Shown: piece by piece, positions 27,081-36,278 of the stretch
How positions within the stretch are numbered: the first letter of the stretch is position 1
How the letters are laid out: the number at the start of each line of letters is the position of its first letter
NCBI RefSeq assembly: GCF_010974825.1
Contig: NZ_JAAILA010000008.1
Location: 151,068-215,067, forward strand
Length of the DNA stretch: 64,000 nucleotides
Source of the DNA: Aeromonas rivipollensis
GTDB lineage: Bacteria > Pseudomonadota > Gammaproteobacteria > Enterobacterales > Aeromonadaceae
Direction: 5' to 3'
The notes under the pieces: generated by a model
Databases searched by the model: none
What the model was told of the DNA's origin: nothing
Seen by the model: only the letters and a program-made list of their open reading frames with translations
Translations under genes and position numbers: made by a program

Positions 27081-27320
27081 TTGCCCGAAATCAACCAACA
27101 CGAAAACCCCTCGGCAGCCGGCGCCGGGTCCTTGCGCAAATAGGACGCCCCCCATCATCACCCGACTCACCGGGAGATGCCCCTCAGTGAGCCAGCGCAC
27201 AGTTCTGCCCCTCACCCCGGTTCTCTTGTTTCAAGCTCAAAAAAAAGCCACTGAAGGGGAGCAAAAACGAGCACGATCCACTTCACACTATCGTCTTTGA
27301 ATTGTCATAAAGGGTGACTT
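27081..27320. other. Non-coding gap before the chitobiose operon
   Basis: About 500 bases separate rimO from the binding-protein gene. This first part is lower in GC than its neighbours; I see no gene, repeat or RNA in it. Confidence 0.5.
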
Positions 27321-27326
27321 GGTACT

Positions 27327-27353
27327 TTGTGAGAATTAATGCAAGCGTATAAT
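27327..27353 (+). promoter_or_regulatory. Probable promoter of the chitobiose operon
   Basis: TTGTGA and a perfect TATAAT are 15 bases apart in an AT-rich stretch. This would leave a leader of about 220 bases before the binding-protein ATG. TGTGA could also be half a CRP site. In Vibrio the equivalent operon is controlled by ChiS and CRP; no regulator gene lies next to it here. Confidence 0.5.
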
Positions 27354-27582
27354 TTAAAAGGATTAAAAATAGAGTTTGACGATAATGACGAGAGAGTCCG
27401 AGTTTTTACGATATCGACGAAATGAAGAGTTGTTGTTTTCCTGTTAACTCTGCTTTTCTAAGGGCGTTGGATGACACAACTACAAGGGTGCAAAACCTGA
27501 CCAACATTGAGGGCCGGCATCCAAGCATGGGATCCGGTGCTCCATTCCAAAACCATGGAAGACCAATAAGAAAGGAAAAAAT

Positions 27583-29265
27583 ATGCTTGCCAAAGTATCC
27601 AAAATCGCTACCTCAGTCATGCTGGGAACCCTGATGCTCGGTGCCGCCGGCACCGCCATGGCCGCCGAGAACAAGACGGTGCTGACCCTGGTCGCGCAAC
27701 AGGAGACCGCATGGGTCAAGAACTTCAACCCCTTCCTGCAGGCCGGTCTGCTGCACACCACCCGTCACTTCATCTATGAGCCGCTGGTGATCTTCAACGA
27801 TATGCAGGGTGGCAAACCCGTCTATCGTCTGGCCACCAACTACGCCTTCAGCGATGACCTGAAGTCGGTCACCTTCGACCTGCGCGAAGGGGTCAAGTGG
27901 TCCGATGGTGAAGCCTTCACCGCCGACGACATCCTCTTCTCCTTCAACCTGGTCAAGGCCAACAAGGCGCTGGACGAGCGCTCCATCTGGACTCAGATCA
28001 AGGGTGTCGAGAAGCTGGGTGAGCACAAGGTCAAATTCGACCTGGCCGAGGTCAACACCAACGTGGTGAACGACCTGGTGCTGGTGCCCATAGTCCCCGA
28101 GCATCAGTGGAAGTCGGTAAAAGACCCGGTTGCCTTCACCAACGACAAGCCGGTCGGCACAGGTCCCTTCACCGAAGTGGACAACTTCTCCGCCCAGCTC
28201 TATACCCAGTGCCGCAACCCGCACTACTGGGACAACGCCAACCTTGCCATCGACTGCCTGCGCATGCCGCAGATGGCCACCAACGACCAGGTACTGGCTG
28301 CCGTGATGAAGGGTGACGTGGACTGGTTCGGCTCCTTCGTGCCGGACATCGAGCGCCTCTACGTCGGCAACGATCCCAAGAACAACAAGTACTGGTTCCC
28401 CGCCTCCGGCACAGTGGCGTTCAACGTCAACTTCCAGAGCAAGAACCCGGGCAATAACGAAGCCTTCAACGACATCAACTTCCGCCGCGCCTTCTCCATG
28501 GCGATGGACCGCCAGTCCATGGTGGACATCGCAGGCTACGGCTACCCGACCGTCAACGAATACCCCTCTGGTCTGGGCAAGGCATTCGCCTCCTGGGACA
28601 ACCCGGACGTCGAGAAGAAATACGGCAAATACAACAAGTTCGACCTGGAAGGTGCCAAGGCTCTGCTGAAGGAAGCGGGCTACAAGGACTGTGACGGCGA
28701 CAAGTTCCTCGACACCCCGAGCTGCAAGAAGATCGAGTTCAAGGTGCTGGTACCGAACGGCTGGACCGACTGGGTCAACACAGTCCAGATCGGTGTGGAA
28801 GGGCTGCAGGCCCTGGGCCTGAACGCCAAGACCTCCACCCCGGAGGCCACCGTCTGGACCGAGAACCTGATCACAGGTGACTTCGACGTCGCCCTGCAGG
28901 GGTACTTTGCCGGTGCCAACCCGCACAAGTACTTCGAGACCGCCTTCCACTCCCGCAACATGGGTGAGCGCGGCAACCGCTTCGCGGCGCCCCGTTACAA
29001 GGATCCCGAGCTCGACAAGCTGATCGATGACTTCACCCAGACCGCCGATGCGGCCAAGCAGAAGGAGATCATGTTTGCCATCCAGGAACGCGTCGGTGCC
29101 AACCAGACCATAATCCCTGTGTTCAACAACCCGACCTGGTACGAATACAGCACCAAGCGCTTCAATGGCTGGTTCAGTGCCGACAACCCGGTCGCCAAGC
29201 CGCAGGTACACCCGGACACCCCGGAACGTCTGCTGCACGTGTTGTCACTCAAGCCAAACAGCTAA
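27583..29265 (+). CDS. Chitooligosaccharide-binding protein of the (GlcNAc)2 ABC transporter
   Basis: 560 residues with a signal peptide ending GAAGTAMA-AENK, then an SBP family 5 fold (dipeptide/oligopeptide type): LRFDL-like VTFDLREGVKWSDGEAFTAD and VGTGPF. The downstream order permease-permease-ATPase-ATPase-GH9-GlcNAc kinase-GH20 is that of the Vibrio chitobiose operon, whose first gene encodes the periplasmic CBP that also restrains the sensor ChiS. The ligand is inferred from this context. RBS AGAAAGGA precedes the ATG. Confidence 0.88.
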   Translation: MLAKVSKIATSVMLGTLMLGAAGTAMAAENKTVLTLVAQQETAWVKNFNPFLQAGLLHTTRHFIYEPLVIFNDMQGGKPVYRLATNYAFSDDLKSVTFDLREGVKWSDGEAFTADDILFSFNLVKANKALDERSIWTQIKGVEKLGEHKVKFDLAEVNTNVVNDLVLVPIVPEHQWKSVKDPVAFTNDKPVGTGPFTEVDNFSAQLYTQCRNPHYWDNANLAIDCLRMPQMATNDQVLAAVMKGDVDWFGSFVPDIERLYVGNDPKNNKYWFPASGTVAFNVNFQSKNPGNNEAFNDINFRRAFSMAMDRQSMVDIAGYGYPTVNEYPSGLGKAFASWDNPDVEKKYGKYNKFDLEGAKALLKEAGYKDCDGDKFLDTPSCKKIEFKVLVPNGWTDWVNTVQIGVEGLQALGLNAKTSTPEATVWTENLITGDFDVALQGYFAGANPHKYFETAFHSRNMGERGNRFAAPRYKDPELDKLIDDFTQTADAAKQKEIMFAIQERVGANQTIIPVFNNPTWYEYSTKRFNGWFSADNPVAKPQVHPDTPERLLHVLSLKPNS

Positions 29266-29272
29266 CCACCTC

Positions 29273-29295
29273 GGCCCCCTGCGGGGGGCCTTTTT
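29273..29295 (+). terminator. Intra-operon terminator/attenuator after the binding protein
   Basis: GGCCCCC and GGGGGCC form a stem followed by TTTTT, 8 bases after the binding-protein stop and about 90 bases before the first permease. Partial termination here would make binding protein in excess over the membrane components, as in many ABC operons. Confidence 0.8.
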
Positions 29296-29382
29296 CCCCG
29301 CCATGTCTTCCATCCCCCGTCTTTGCCGGGGTTGGGGGAGCTTTGCCCGGCGCGGGGCAGGCTTGCAGTAAAAGGTATCACC

Positions 29383-30366
29383 ATGGGATTTATACTAAGA
29401 CGCTTCTCCTTCTATCTGGTCGCCTTCCTGGTGGCCGCCACCATCAACTTCCTGCTGCCCAGAGCCATGCCCGGAGATCCCGTCTCCGTCATGTTCGCCC
29501 GGGCCGGCGCCATGATGGAACCTGCCGCCCTCGAAGCCCTCAAGGCCACCTTCGGGTTCGTTGACGGTCCCATCACCACCCAGTTTCTCGCCTATGTGAA
29601 GAGTGTCTTCACCTGGGATCTCGGCACCTCGGTGCGCTACTACCCCCAACCTGTCGCCGACGTGCTCGGTCGCGCCATCGGCTGGACCCTGTTCCTGGTG
29701 GGCACCTCCACCATACTGAGCTTCTCCATCGGCTCCATCGTCGGCATCTTCGCCGCCTGGTACCGGGGGGGACGCATGGACAGCATCCTCTCCCCGCTCA
29801 CCCTGGTGATGCAGGCCATTCCGCCCGTGGTGGTCTCCCTGCTCGCCCTCTTCCTGTTCGGGGTCAGCCTCGGCTGGCTGCCCATCGGCTACGCCTACAG
29901 CCCGGAGATCCCCGCCGATTTCGGTTGGGAACACATCAAGAGCATCATGCTGCACGCCATCATGCCGGTGGGCACCCTGGCCATGGTGCAGGTGGGGGGC
30001 TTCCTCATCACCATGCGCAACAACATGATCAACCTGCTCGGCGAGGACTACATCACCATGGCCAAGGCCAAGGGGCTCTCCAGCAACAGGGTCATCTTCA
30101 ACTACGGCGCCCGCAACGCCGTGCTGCCCAGCGTCACCGCCCTCTCCATGGCGCTCGGCTTCGTCATCGGCGGCTCCCTCATCACCGAGGTGATCTTCAA
30201 CTACCCGGGCCTCGGGCTCACTCTCTACCAGGGCATACTGGCCCGCGACTACCCGCTCATTCAGGGGCAACTGCTCATCATGACCATCACCATGCTCAGC
30301 TTCAATTTCCTGGCGGACGTGCTCTATGTCTTCCTGGATCCCCGTCTGCGTACAGGAGGCAAATAA
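29383..30366 (+). CDS. (GlcNAc)2 ABC transporter permease, DppB type
   Basis: 327 residues with six membrane segments and the inner-membrane component signature EDYITMAKAKGLSSNRVIFNY. N-terminal RRFSFYLVAFLVAATINFLL is typical of DppB-like permeases. The start ATG has AAAGG upstream. It pairs with the next gene, 1 base away. Confidence 0.9.
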   Translation: MGFILRRFSFYLVAFLVAATINFLLPRAMPGDPVSVMFARAGAMMEPAALEALKATFGFVDGPITTQFLAYVKSVFTWDLGTSVRYYPQPVADVLGRAIGWTLFLVGTSTILSFSIGSIVGIFAAWYRGGRMDSILSPLTLVMQAIPPVVVSLLALFLFGVSLGWLPIGYAYSPEIPADFGWEHIKSIMLHAIMPVGTLAMVQVGGFLITMRNNMINLLGEDYITMAKAKGLSSNRVIFNYGARNAVLPSVTALSMALGFVIGGSLITEVIFNYPGLGLTLYQGILARDYPLIQGQLLIMTITMLSFNFLADVLYVFLDPRLRTGGK

Positions 30367-30367
30367 G

Positions 30368-31276
30368 ATGCGTATGCCGACTATTTTAAAAATCCTGCTG
30401 GGCAACAAGAAGGCCGCCTTCGGCCTCGCCATCGTGGTCACCTTCGTGCTGATGGCCCTGTTTGCCCCGCTGCTCGCCAGCAACGAGCCCACCAAGCGGG
30501 TCGCCCGCCCGCACCAGCCCCCCAGCGTGGAGCTGGTGATGGGCTCCAACCGCATGGGCCACGATCTCTGGGCCCAGTTCACCAGCGGCGCCCGCATCTC
30601 CCTCATGGTGGGCTTCGGGGCAGGACTGCTGGTCTGCGCCCTCGCCATCGGCATCGGCATCACAGCCGGTTACTTCGGCGGCGTGGTGGACGAGTGCCTC
30701 ACCTTCCTGATGAACGTGGTGCTGGTGATCCCCAACCTCCCCCTGCTGCTGGTATTGGCAAGCTTTATCGGGGAGGCGTCACCGACGGTGATTGCGCTCA
30801 TCATAGGCTTTACCTCCTGGGCCTATGGCGCGCGCGTCATCCGTGCCCAGACCCTGGCGCTGCGGGAGAAAGAGTTCGTCATCGCCGCCGAAGTGCTGGG
30901 GGAGCCGGCCTGGCGCATCATACTGGTGGAGATACTGCCCAACCTCATCTCCATCATAGGGGTGAGCTTCATCGGCTCCATCATCTACGCCATCGTCACC
31001 GAGGCGACCCTGGAGTTCCTGGGACTCGGCGACCCCACAGTGGTCAGCTGGGGCATCATGCTCTACAACGCCCAGACCTCCAGCGCCATCCTGGTAGGCG
31101 CCTGGTGGGAAATCTTGGCCCCCTGCTTCGCCATCGCCACCCTGGGGGCGGGTCTGGCCATGCTCAACTTCGCCATCGACGAAATCGCCAACCCTCAACT
31201 GCGTTCCCACAAGGGCCTGCGTCGCTGGAAACAGCTCGCCGTCCCGGTCACCGTCGCTCAGGAGAAGACAGCATGA
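30368..31276 (+). CDS. (GlcNAc)2 ABC transporter permease, DppC type
   Basis: 302 residues. The conserved N-terminal LLGNKKAAFGLAIV plus membrane helix, then five more helices and the EAA loop EKEFVIAAEVLGEPAWRIIL (20 shown), match DppC/OppC. Start chosen for GGAGG 9 bases upstream. Its stop overlaps the start of the first ATPase gene (ATGA). Confidence 0.9.
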   Translation: MRMPTILKILLGNKKAAFGLAIVVTFVLMALFAPLLASNEPTKRVARPHQPPSVELVMGSNRMGHDLWAQFTSGARISLMVGFGAGLLVCALAIGIGITAGYFGGVVDECLTFLMNVVLVIPNLPLLLVLASFIGEASPTVIALIIGFTSWAYGARVIRAQTLALREKEFVIAAEVLGEPAWRIILVEILPNLISIIGVSFIGSIIYAIVTEATLEFLGLGDPTVVSWGIMLYNAQTSSAILVGAWWEILAPCFAIATLGAGLAMLNFAIDEIANPQLRSHKGLRRWKQLAVPVTVAQEKTA

Positions 31277-32295
31277 GCTCGCAACAACCCCTGCTGTCGG
31301 TGCGCCAGCTCTGCGTCGACTACATCACAGAGAGCGGCGACGTGCGCGCCGTCAACTCGGTCAGCTTTGACATAGCCCCAGGCGAAGTCTTCGGCCTCGC
31401 CGGCGAGTCCGGCTGCGGCAAGTCCACGGTCGCCTTCTCGGTGGCCCGGCTGCACAAGCCGCCCGCCTACATCAGCGGCGGCGAGATCCTGTTCAAGGGG
31501 GAGAACATCCTCGGCTTCGACGACGAGCGGCTGCGCAGCTACCGCTGGCGCCAGGCGAGCGTGGTGTTCCAGTCTGCCATGAATGCCTTGAACCCGGTGC
31601 TGCGGATGGAGGAGCAGTTCTGCGACGTGCTGCTGGCCCACAACCCCGGCATGACCCGCTACGAGGCGATCAAGCGCGCCCAGGAGCTGCTGGAGATAGT
31701 CGACATCCACCCGAGCCGGCTCAAGGACTACCCGCACCAGTTCTCCGGCGGCATGCGCCAGCGGCTGGTGATCGCCATCGCCATGGCCCTCAACCCCGAG
31801 CTCCTGATCATGGATGAGCCCACCACGGCGCTGGATGTGGTGGTGCAGCGGGAGATACTGCAGAAGGTCTACGCCCTCAAGGCGAAGTTCAACTTCTCCA
31901 TTCTCTTCATCACCCACGACCTCTCGCTCATGGTCGAGTTCTGCGATCGCATCGGCATCATGTATGCGGGCGAACTGGTGGAGGTGGCGCCGGCCAAGGC
32001 GATACTGACCGCGCCCCTGCACCCCTATACCAAAGGGCTCGGCAACTCCTTCCCGCCCCTGCACGGCCCGAAAACCGTGCTGGAGGGGATCCCCGGCACC
32101 CCGCTCAACCTGCTGGAGGTGCCGGTCGGCTGCCGCTTCCAGGCCCGCTGCGGCAAGGTGCACGATCGCTGCCGTCAGGAATATACCGCCCTCGCCGAGA
32201 TCCGGCCCGGACAGCAGGCCGCCTGCCACCTCTATGACTCGGCCGAGGAACAACTGGATCACCCCATCTATCTGGACAAGGCCGCTGGCTGTTAA
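31273..32295 (+). CDS. (GlcNAc)2 ABC transporter ATPase, DppD type
   Basis: 340 residues with Walker [10 protein letters not shown], signature FSGGMRQRL, Walker [13 protein letters not shown] and H-loop ITHDLS. The C-terminus has a four-cysteine oligopeptide transporter motif ([15 protein letters not shown]). The ATG overlaps the permease stop. Confidence 0.92.
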   Translation: MSSQQPLLSVRQLCVDYITESGDVRAVNSVSFDIAPGEVFGLAGESGCGKSTVAFSVARLHKPPAYISGGEILFKGENILGFDDERLRSYRWRQASVVFQSAMNALNPVLRMEEQFCDVLLAHNPGMTRYEAIKRAQELLEIVDIHPSRLKDYPHQFSGGMRQRLVIAIAMALNPELLIMDEPTTALDVVVQREILQKVYALKAKFNFSILFITHDLSLMVEFCDRIGIMYAGELVEVAPAKAILTAPLHPYTKGLGNSFPPLHGPKTVLEGIPGTPLNLLEVPVGCRFQARCGKVHDRCRQEYTALAEIRPGQQAACHLYDSAEEQLDHPIYLDKAAGC

Positions 32296-32306
32296 GGATG
32301 TCTGTC

Positions 32307-33299
32307 ATGCAAATCGCCCAAACCGACGCGCCCATCATCGAGGTCCAGCATCTCTACAAGGACTTCGCCGTCAACTCCAATGCCATCAAGAGCGGCAAGA
32401 TGCGGGCCCTCTCCGACATCACCTTCAACCTGCACCGGGGCCGCGCCCTGGCGGTGGTGGGGGAGTCGGGCTCCGGCAAGAGCACCATCGCCAAGATCAT
32501 CGCCAAGATGTACAAGCTCTCCAACGGCCGCATCCTCTACCGCGGCCGGGATCTGGAGGAGTTCAACAAGGGCACAGCCCTGCTGGACTATCGCCAGAGC
32601 GTGCAGATGGTATGGCAAGACCCGTTCGGTTCGCTCAACCCGACCCACACCATCTACCACCACATAGCCCGCCCCCTGCTGCTGCACAGCAAGGTGCTCG
32701 ACAAGAAAGATCTGCCGGACATGGTCTATGCCCTGCTGGAAAAAGTGGGGCTGACCCCGGCCAAGGCCACGGCAGCCAAGTATCCCCACCAGCTCTCCGG
32801 CGGCCAGCGCCAGCGGGTCAACATAGCCCGCAACCTGGCGGTGGAGGCGGAAGTGGTGCTGGCGGACGAGCCCACCTCCATGCTCGACGTCTCCATTCGC
32901 ATCGGCATCCTCAACCTGATGGAGCAGATGAAGAACGAGCTCGGCGTCTCCATGCTCTACATCACCCACGACATCGCCACCGCCCGCTACGTGGCGGAAG
33001 ATCTCGCGGTCATGTACGTGGGGCACATGGTGGAGTGGGGCGAGGTGGACGAGATACTGCACCACCCCCAGCACCCCTATACCCAGTTGCTCATCTCGGC
33101 GGTGCCCGACCCCGAGAAGAGCATCCATGCCGAGCTGGAGGGGGGCCGCAAGGGGGAAATCCCGCTCTGGACCCCGGAATCCCGGGGCTGCCCCTTCGCC
33201 GGTCGCTGCCATCAGGCAATGGCTCGCTGCAAGGAGAGCCTGCCGCCGGTGACCAAGCTTGCCGACAACCACTTCGTGCGCTGCTACCTGCACGAATAA
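32307..33299 (+). CDS. (GlcNAc)2 ABC transporter ATPase, DppF type
   Basis: About 330 residues: Walker A GESGSGKST, signature LSGGQRQRV, Walker B VVLADEPTSMLD, H-loop ITHDIA, and the C-terminal cysteine region RGCPFAGRC. An in-frame ATG 9 bases earlier (32298) abuts the AAGG ribosome site, so the start at MQIAQTDAP, 8 bases after AAGGA, is preferred. Partner of the preceding ATPase. Confidence 0.92.
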   Translation: MQIAQTDAPIIEVQHLYKDFAVNSNAIKSGKMRALSDITFNLHRGRALAVVGESGSGKSTIAKIIAKMYKLSNGRILYRGRDLEEFNKGTALLDYRQSVQMVWQDPFGSLNPTHTIYHHIARPLLLHSKVLDKKDLPDMVYALLEKVGLTPAKATAAKYPHQLSGGQRQRVNIARNLAVEAEVVLADEPTSMLDVSIRIGILNLMEQMKNELGVSMLYITHDIATARYVAEDLAVMYVGHMVEWGEVDEILHHPQHPYTQLLISAVPDPEKSIHAELEGGRKGEIPLWTPESRGCPFAGRCHQAMARCKESLPPVTKLADNHFVRCYLHE

Positions 33300-33303
33300 G
33301 CCA

Positions 33304-33370
33304 GCCCCCCACGCCGGGGGCGGCCTTACCGGCCCGCGACACCTTCACCCGGGCCTCCTCGCGAGGCCCC
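33304..33370 (+). other. Two GC-rich hairpins before the GH9 gene
   Basis: GCCCCC-CACGC-CGGGGGC and GGGCCTC-CTCGC-GAGGCCC lie in the 102-base gap between transporter and enzyme genes. Neither has a T-run. They may stabilise or separate the transporter and enzyme parts of the message. Confidence 0.4.
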
Positions 33371-33401
33371 TTCATTGCCCCAGACCAGGGAGTAAAGCTG
33401 G

Positions 33402-35117
33402 ATGGAACTCTTGATCAATCAGGTGGGTTACGATTGTGACGGACACAAGATTGCCCTGCTGCAGACCGACGCCAACGTGGAAATAAGCGGCCTGGTGCGA
33501 CTGCGGCGCCTGCATGATGACCGCCTGCTGCTGGAGGTTCCTCTCCAGGCCGCAGGCCAGGTGCCAGGCTGGCAGGGACGCGCCTACTGGCGTGCCGACT
33601 TCAGCGCCTTCAAGGAGCCCGGCTACTACCGGCTGGAAGCCATCACAGCACAGGGCATAGTCCGCTCCACCCGCTTCGCCATAGGTCAGGATCTGCTGAC
33701 CAGCCGCTGCCTCTCAGATGTCATTCACTACTTCAAGGGCCAGCGTGCCAGCGGCGCCTTCGATAGAGCCGACCGCAGCGCCCGCCTGTTTGGCACCGAC
33801 CAGCGCAAGGATGTGCACGGCGGCTGGTTCGATGCCAGCGGCGACATGAGCAAATACCTGAGCCACCTCTCCTACGCCAACTACCTCAACCCCCAGCAGA
33901 CCCCCCTGGTGGTATGGAGCCTGCTCAAGAGCCGGGCGCTCCTGGCGACGCGCCGCGACATCGACGGGCTGAACCTCTGCAAGCGGCTCGGTGACGAGGG
34001 GCTGCACGGGGCGGATTTTCTCTGCCGGATGCAAGATGAGAGCGGCTTCTTCTACATGACACTGTTCGACAAGTGGAGCAAGGATCCCGAGCAGCGCGAG
34101 CTGTGCGCCTACGCCACCCAGCAGGGGCTCAAGTCCAACGACTGGCAGGCGGGCTTTCGCCAGGGGGGCGGCATGGCCATTGCCGCCCTGGCCCGGGCCG
34201 CCCGCGAGCAGTCCGGCGGCGACTTCGATACCAGCCACTATGCCGAGGCGGCCAGGCGCGGCTACCTGCACCTGCGCGAGCACAACCTCGCCTATCTGGA
34301 CGACGGCCTCGAGAACATCATCGACGACTATTGCGCCCTGCTGGCTGCGGTGGAACTAACCCAGACCCTTGGCCGCGACTGGCTCGGGGAGGCAAGGGAG
34401 AGGGCCGGCAGGCTCTGCGCCCGCCAGTTCCCCCACCCCGAGCTTGGCCACTACTGGAGTGCCAATGAGGACGGCTCGCGCCCCTACTATCACGCCGCCG
34501 AGGCGGGTCTGCCGGTGCTGGCCCTGCTGGAGTACCTGGGGGTCGAGCCGGATCAGGATCGCCGCGCCCGGGTGAGCGCCGTGGTGCAGCAGGCGCTGGC
34601 CGCCGAGCTGGCCCTCGCCGCCCGGGCGGGCAACCCCTTCGCCCTGGCTCGCCAATACGTGAAGGGAGTGGATGAAGCCCCCCGCATCAGCTTCTTTATG
34701 CCCCACCACAACGAGTCCGGTTACTGGTGGCAGGGGGAGAATGCCCGGCTGGCCTCCCTGGCCGCCATGGCCTTCGCCGCGGCCCTCCACTTCCCCCAGC
34801 AGAGCCCACTTCTGATGACGTTCGGTCAGCGCCAGCTCGACTGGATCCTCGGGCAAAACCCCTTCAACGCCTGCATGCTGGCGGGGCACGGCATCAACAA
34901 CCCGAGCTATACCGCCGGTTATCCCAATGCACTCGGCGGCATCTGCAACGGCATCACCTCAGGATTCGATGACGAGGCTGAGGTGGCCTTCATCCCAGAG
35001 GAGTACAGGGATCGGCTGGATCAGAACTGGCGCTGGGGGGAGCAGTGGATCCCCCACGCAGCCTGGTTCGCCCTGGCCATCAGCTGGCAGAGTGCGCCGG
35101 AGGCTCGTCATGATTGA
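33402..35117 (+). CDS. Glycoside hydrolase family 9 enzyme of the chitobiose operon
   Basis: 571 residues: an N-terminal Ig-like domain (LINQVGYDCDGHKIALL and following 90 residues), then the (alpha/alpha)6 GH9 domain with KDVHGGWFDASGDMSKYL (about 136-153), whose two Asp residues activate water in this family, and IPEEYRDRLDQN near the end where the acid Glu sits. In Vibrio the homologous gene in this position is reported as a glucosaminidase acting on chitin-derived disaccharides. No signal peptide, so it is cytoplasmic. Its last 35 codons are duplicated downstream. Confidence 0.88.
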   Translation: MELLINQVGYDCDGHKIALLQTDANVEISGLVRLRRLHDDRLLLEVPLQAAGQVPGWQGRAYWRADFSAFKEPGYYRLEAITAQGIVRSTRFAIGQDLLTSRCLSDVIHYFKGQRASGAFDRADRSARLFGTDQRKDVHGGWFDASGDMSKYLSHLSYANYLNPQQTPLVVWSLLKSRALLATRRDIDGLNLCKRLGDEGLHGADFLCRMQDESGFFYMTLFDKWSKDPEQRELCAYATQQGLKSNDWQAGFRQGGGMAIAALARAAREQSGGDFDTSHYAEAARRGYLHLREHNLAYLDDGLENIIDDYCALLAAVELTQTLGRDWLGEARERAGRLCARQFPHPELGHYWSANEDGSRPYYHAAEAGLPVLALLEYLGVEPDQDRRARVSAVVQQALAAELALAARAGNPFALARQYVKGVDEAPRISFFMPHHNESGYWWQGENARLASLAAMAFAAALHFPQQSPLLMTFGQRQLDWILGQNPFNACMLAGHGINNPSYTAGYPNALGGICNGITSGFDDEAEVAFIPEEYRDRLDQNWRWGEQWIPHAAWFALAISWQSAPEARHD

Positions 35118-35240
35118 GACGCACAAGGATCGGCTCGGACATCATTGGCGCAGGAGAGAGCAGTGGATCCTCCAATCATTCAGCCTGGTTTGCCCTGGCC
35201 ATCAGCTGGCAGAGTGCGCCGGGGGCTCGTCATGATTGAG
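35005..35240 (+). repeat. About 120-bp duplication of the GH9/GlcNAc-kinase junction
   Basis: The block from GGATCGGCT (35009) to CGTCATGATTGAG (35118) recurs from 35127 to 35240. Offsets are 118 bases at the left and 122 at the right, because of a 4-base indel. Long stretches such as GCCCTGGCCATCAGCTGGCA are identical. The first copy holds the native GH9 stop, the second the native kinase start. Confidence 0.9.
35110..35235 (+). CDS. Junction-derived mini-ORF bridging GH9 and GlcNAc kinase (41 aa)
   Basis: The ATG overlaps the GH9 stop region and the TGA overlaps the kinase ATG (ATGA). The peptide starts MIE, like the kinase, then reads KDRLGHHWRRREQWI, matching GH9 DRLDQNWRWGEQWI in the same frame. 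The indel then shifts the frame so that it ends exactly on the kinase start. It probably restores coupling after the duplication; a peptide function is not implied. Confidence 0.4.
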   Translation: MIETHKDRLGHHWRRREQWILQSFSLVCPGHQLAECAGGSS

Positions 35241-36104
35241 TTCTGGGTCGGGGTCGATGGCGGGGGGACTCACACCCGCGCCCGCATTCGGGACAAGGGG
35301 GGTAGAGTGCTGGGAGAGGGGCGCGCCGCGGGCTCCAACCTGGAGCTCGGCATAGAGGTTGCTCACGCCAATGTGCTGGCAGCCATCGCCAGCGCCCGGC
35401 TGGCCGCCGGGCTTGGCATCGAGTGCGAACAGCGGATGGGGGTGGGGCTGGCGCTGGCCTCCGCCGAGCTGGCCGACTGCTACCAGGCCCTGCTCGAGAT
35501 GCCCTTCCCCTTCGCGAGCGTCAGGCTCACCTCCGACGCCTTCGGCGCCTGCCTCGGCGCCTTTGGTAGCCGGGAGGGGGCCATCCTCATCGCAGGCACA
35601 GGGTCCGCCGGGCTCATCTACCGCCATGGTCAGCTCCATAGCTGCTCAGGACGCGGCTTCCCCATCTCGGATCTGGGCAGCGGCGCCTGGCTGGGGCTGC
35701 GCGCCATCCAGCAATCCCTGCTCTGCCACGACGGCATCCTGCCCCCCAGCCTGCTCGCCGTGCGCCTGCTCGATCACTTCAAGCGGGATCAGGCCGAGGT
35801 GGTGCGCTGGGCCGCCCGCGCCATTCCCGCCGACTATGGCCGCTTCGCCCCCTGGGTGTTCGACGCCGCCAGCGACGGGGATGAGCTCGCCAACCAGCTG
35901 CTGGACGAAACCTGCGCCCAGTTGCAGACCCTGCTGGAGGGGATGAGGCTGCTGGGAGCCGACCGCATCGCCCTGCTGGGCGGCGTCGGCATGCGCCTGG
36001 CCCCTCGCCTGGGTCACCTCAACCTGGTGCCCCCGCAAGCCGATGCGCTGGAAGGCGCCATCCTGTTTGCCCAGTCGGAGGCCTACCCATGCCTGCATCC
36101 CTGA
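35232..36104 (+). CDS. N-acetylglucosamine kinase, BadF/BadG family
   Basis: 290 residues. VGVDGGGTHTRARI is the ATP-phosphate loop of the BadF/BcrA kinase group; AGTGSAG and DLGSGAWLG follow. In the Vibrio operon this kinase phosphorylates GlcNAc released by the hexosaminidase. The start ATG is the second copy of a duplicated start; the 3' end (LFAQSEAYPCLHP) is itself duplicated three more times. Confidence 0.88.
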   Translation: MIEFWVGVDGGGTHTRARIRDKGGRVLGEGRAAGSNLELGIEVAHANVLAAIASARLAAGLGIECEQRMGVGLALASAELADCYQALLEMPFPFASVRLTSDAFGACLGAFGSREGAILIAGTGSAGLIYRHGQLHSCSGRGFPISDLGSGAWLGLRAIQQSLLCHDGILPPSLLAVRLLDHFKRDQAEVVRWAARAIPADYGRFAPWVFDAASDGDELANQLLDETCAQLQTLLEGMRLLGADRIALLGGVGMRLAPRLGHLNLVPPQADALEGAILFAQSEAYPCLHP

Positions 36105-36278
36105 GCACTGTTCGCCCAGTCGGACGCCTATCCATGCCTGCATCCCTGAGCCCTGTTTGCCCAGCCAGAGGCCTATCTATCTCTGCCCCCCTGAGCCCTG
36201 CCCGGCGTGAACCATACGCCGAAGAGGGCACCACACTGTTCGCCCAATCAGAGGAATACCCATGTCTGCACCCCTGAT
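36063..36278 (+). repeat. 45-bp tandem repeat of the kinase/hexosaminidase junction
   Basis: Four copies of a 42-base block (CTGTTTGCCCAGTCGGAGGC and the following 22 bases) start at 36063, 36108, 36153 and 36236. The first three are 45 bases apart; 38 extra bases precede the fourth. Each ends in ATGCCTGCATCCCTGA or a variant, which unites the kinase stop with the hexosaminidase start. Confidence 0.92.
36089..36277 (+). CDS. Junction-derived mini-ORF bridging kinase and hexosaminidase (62 aa)
   Basis: It starts within the kinase end (16-base overlap) and stops 16 bases into the hexosaminidase gene. The peptide begins MPASL, like the hexosaminidase MSAPL, and ends LFAQSEEYPCLHP, almost identical to the kinase C-terminus LFAQSEAYPCLHP. 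This is the expected product of repeated duplication of an overlapping stop/start. Period 45 keeps the frame open. Function, if any, may be translational relay. Confidence 0.45.
   Translation: MPASLSTVRPVGRLSMPASLSPVCPARGLSISAPLSPARREPYAEEGTTLFAQSEEYPCLHP

Noticed and set aside
27058..27300. 80-codon frame in the gap after rimO
   Set aside because: It starts inside the rimO terminator, has no ribosome site and its product has no recognisable pattern.
35005..36278. Pseudogene remnants of a second GH9 or kinase gene
   Set aside because: Only the last few dozen bases of each gene are copied, in tandem with the intact gene, which fits local junction duplication rather than decay of a full copy.
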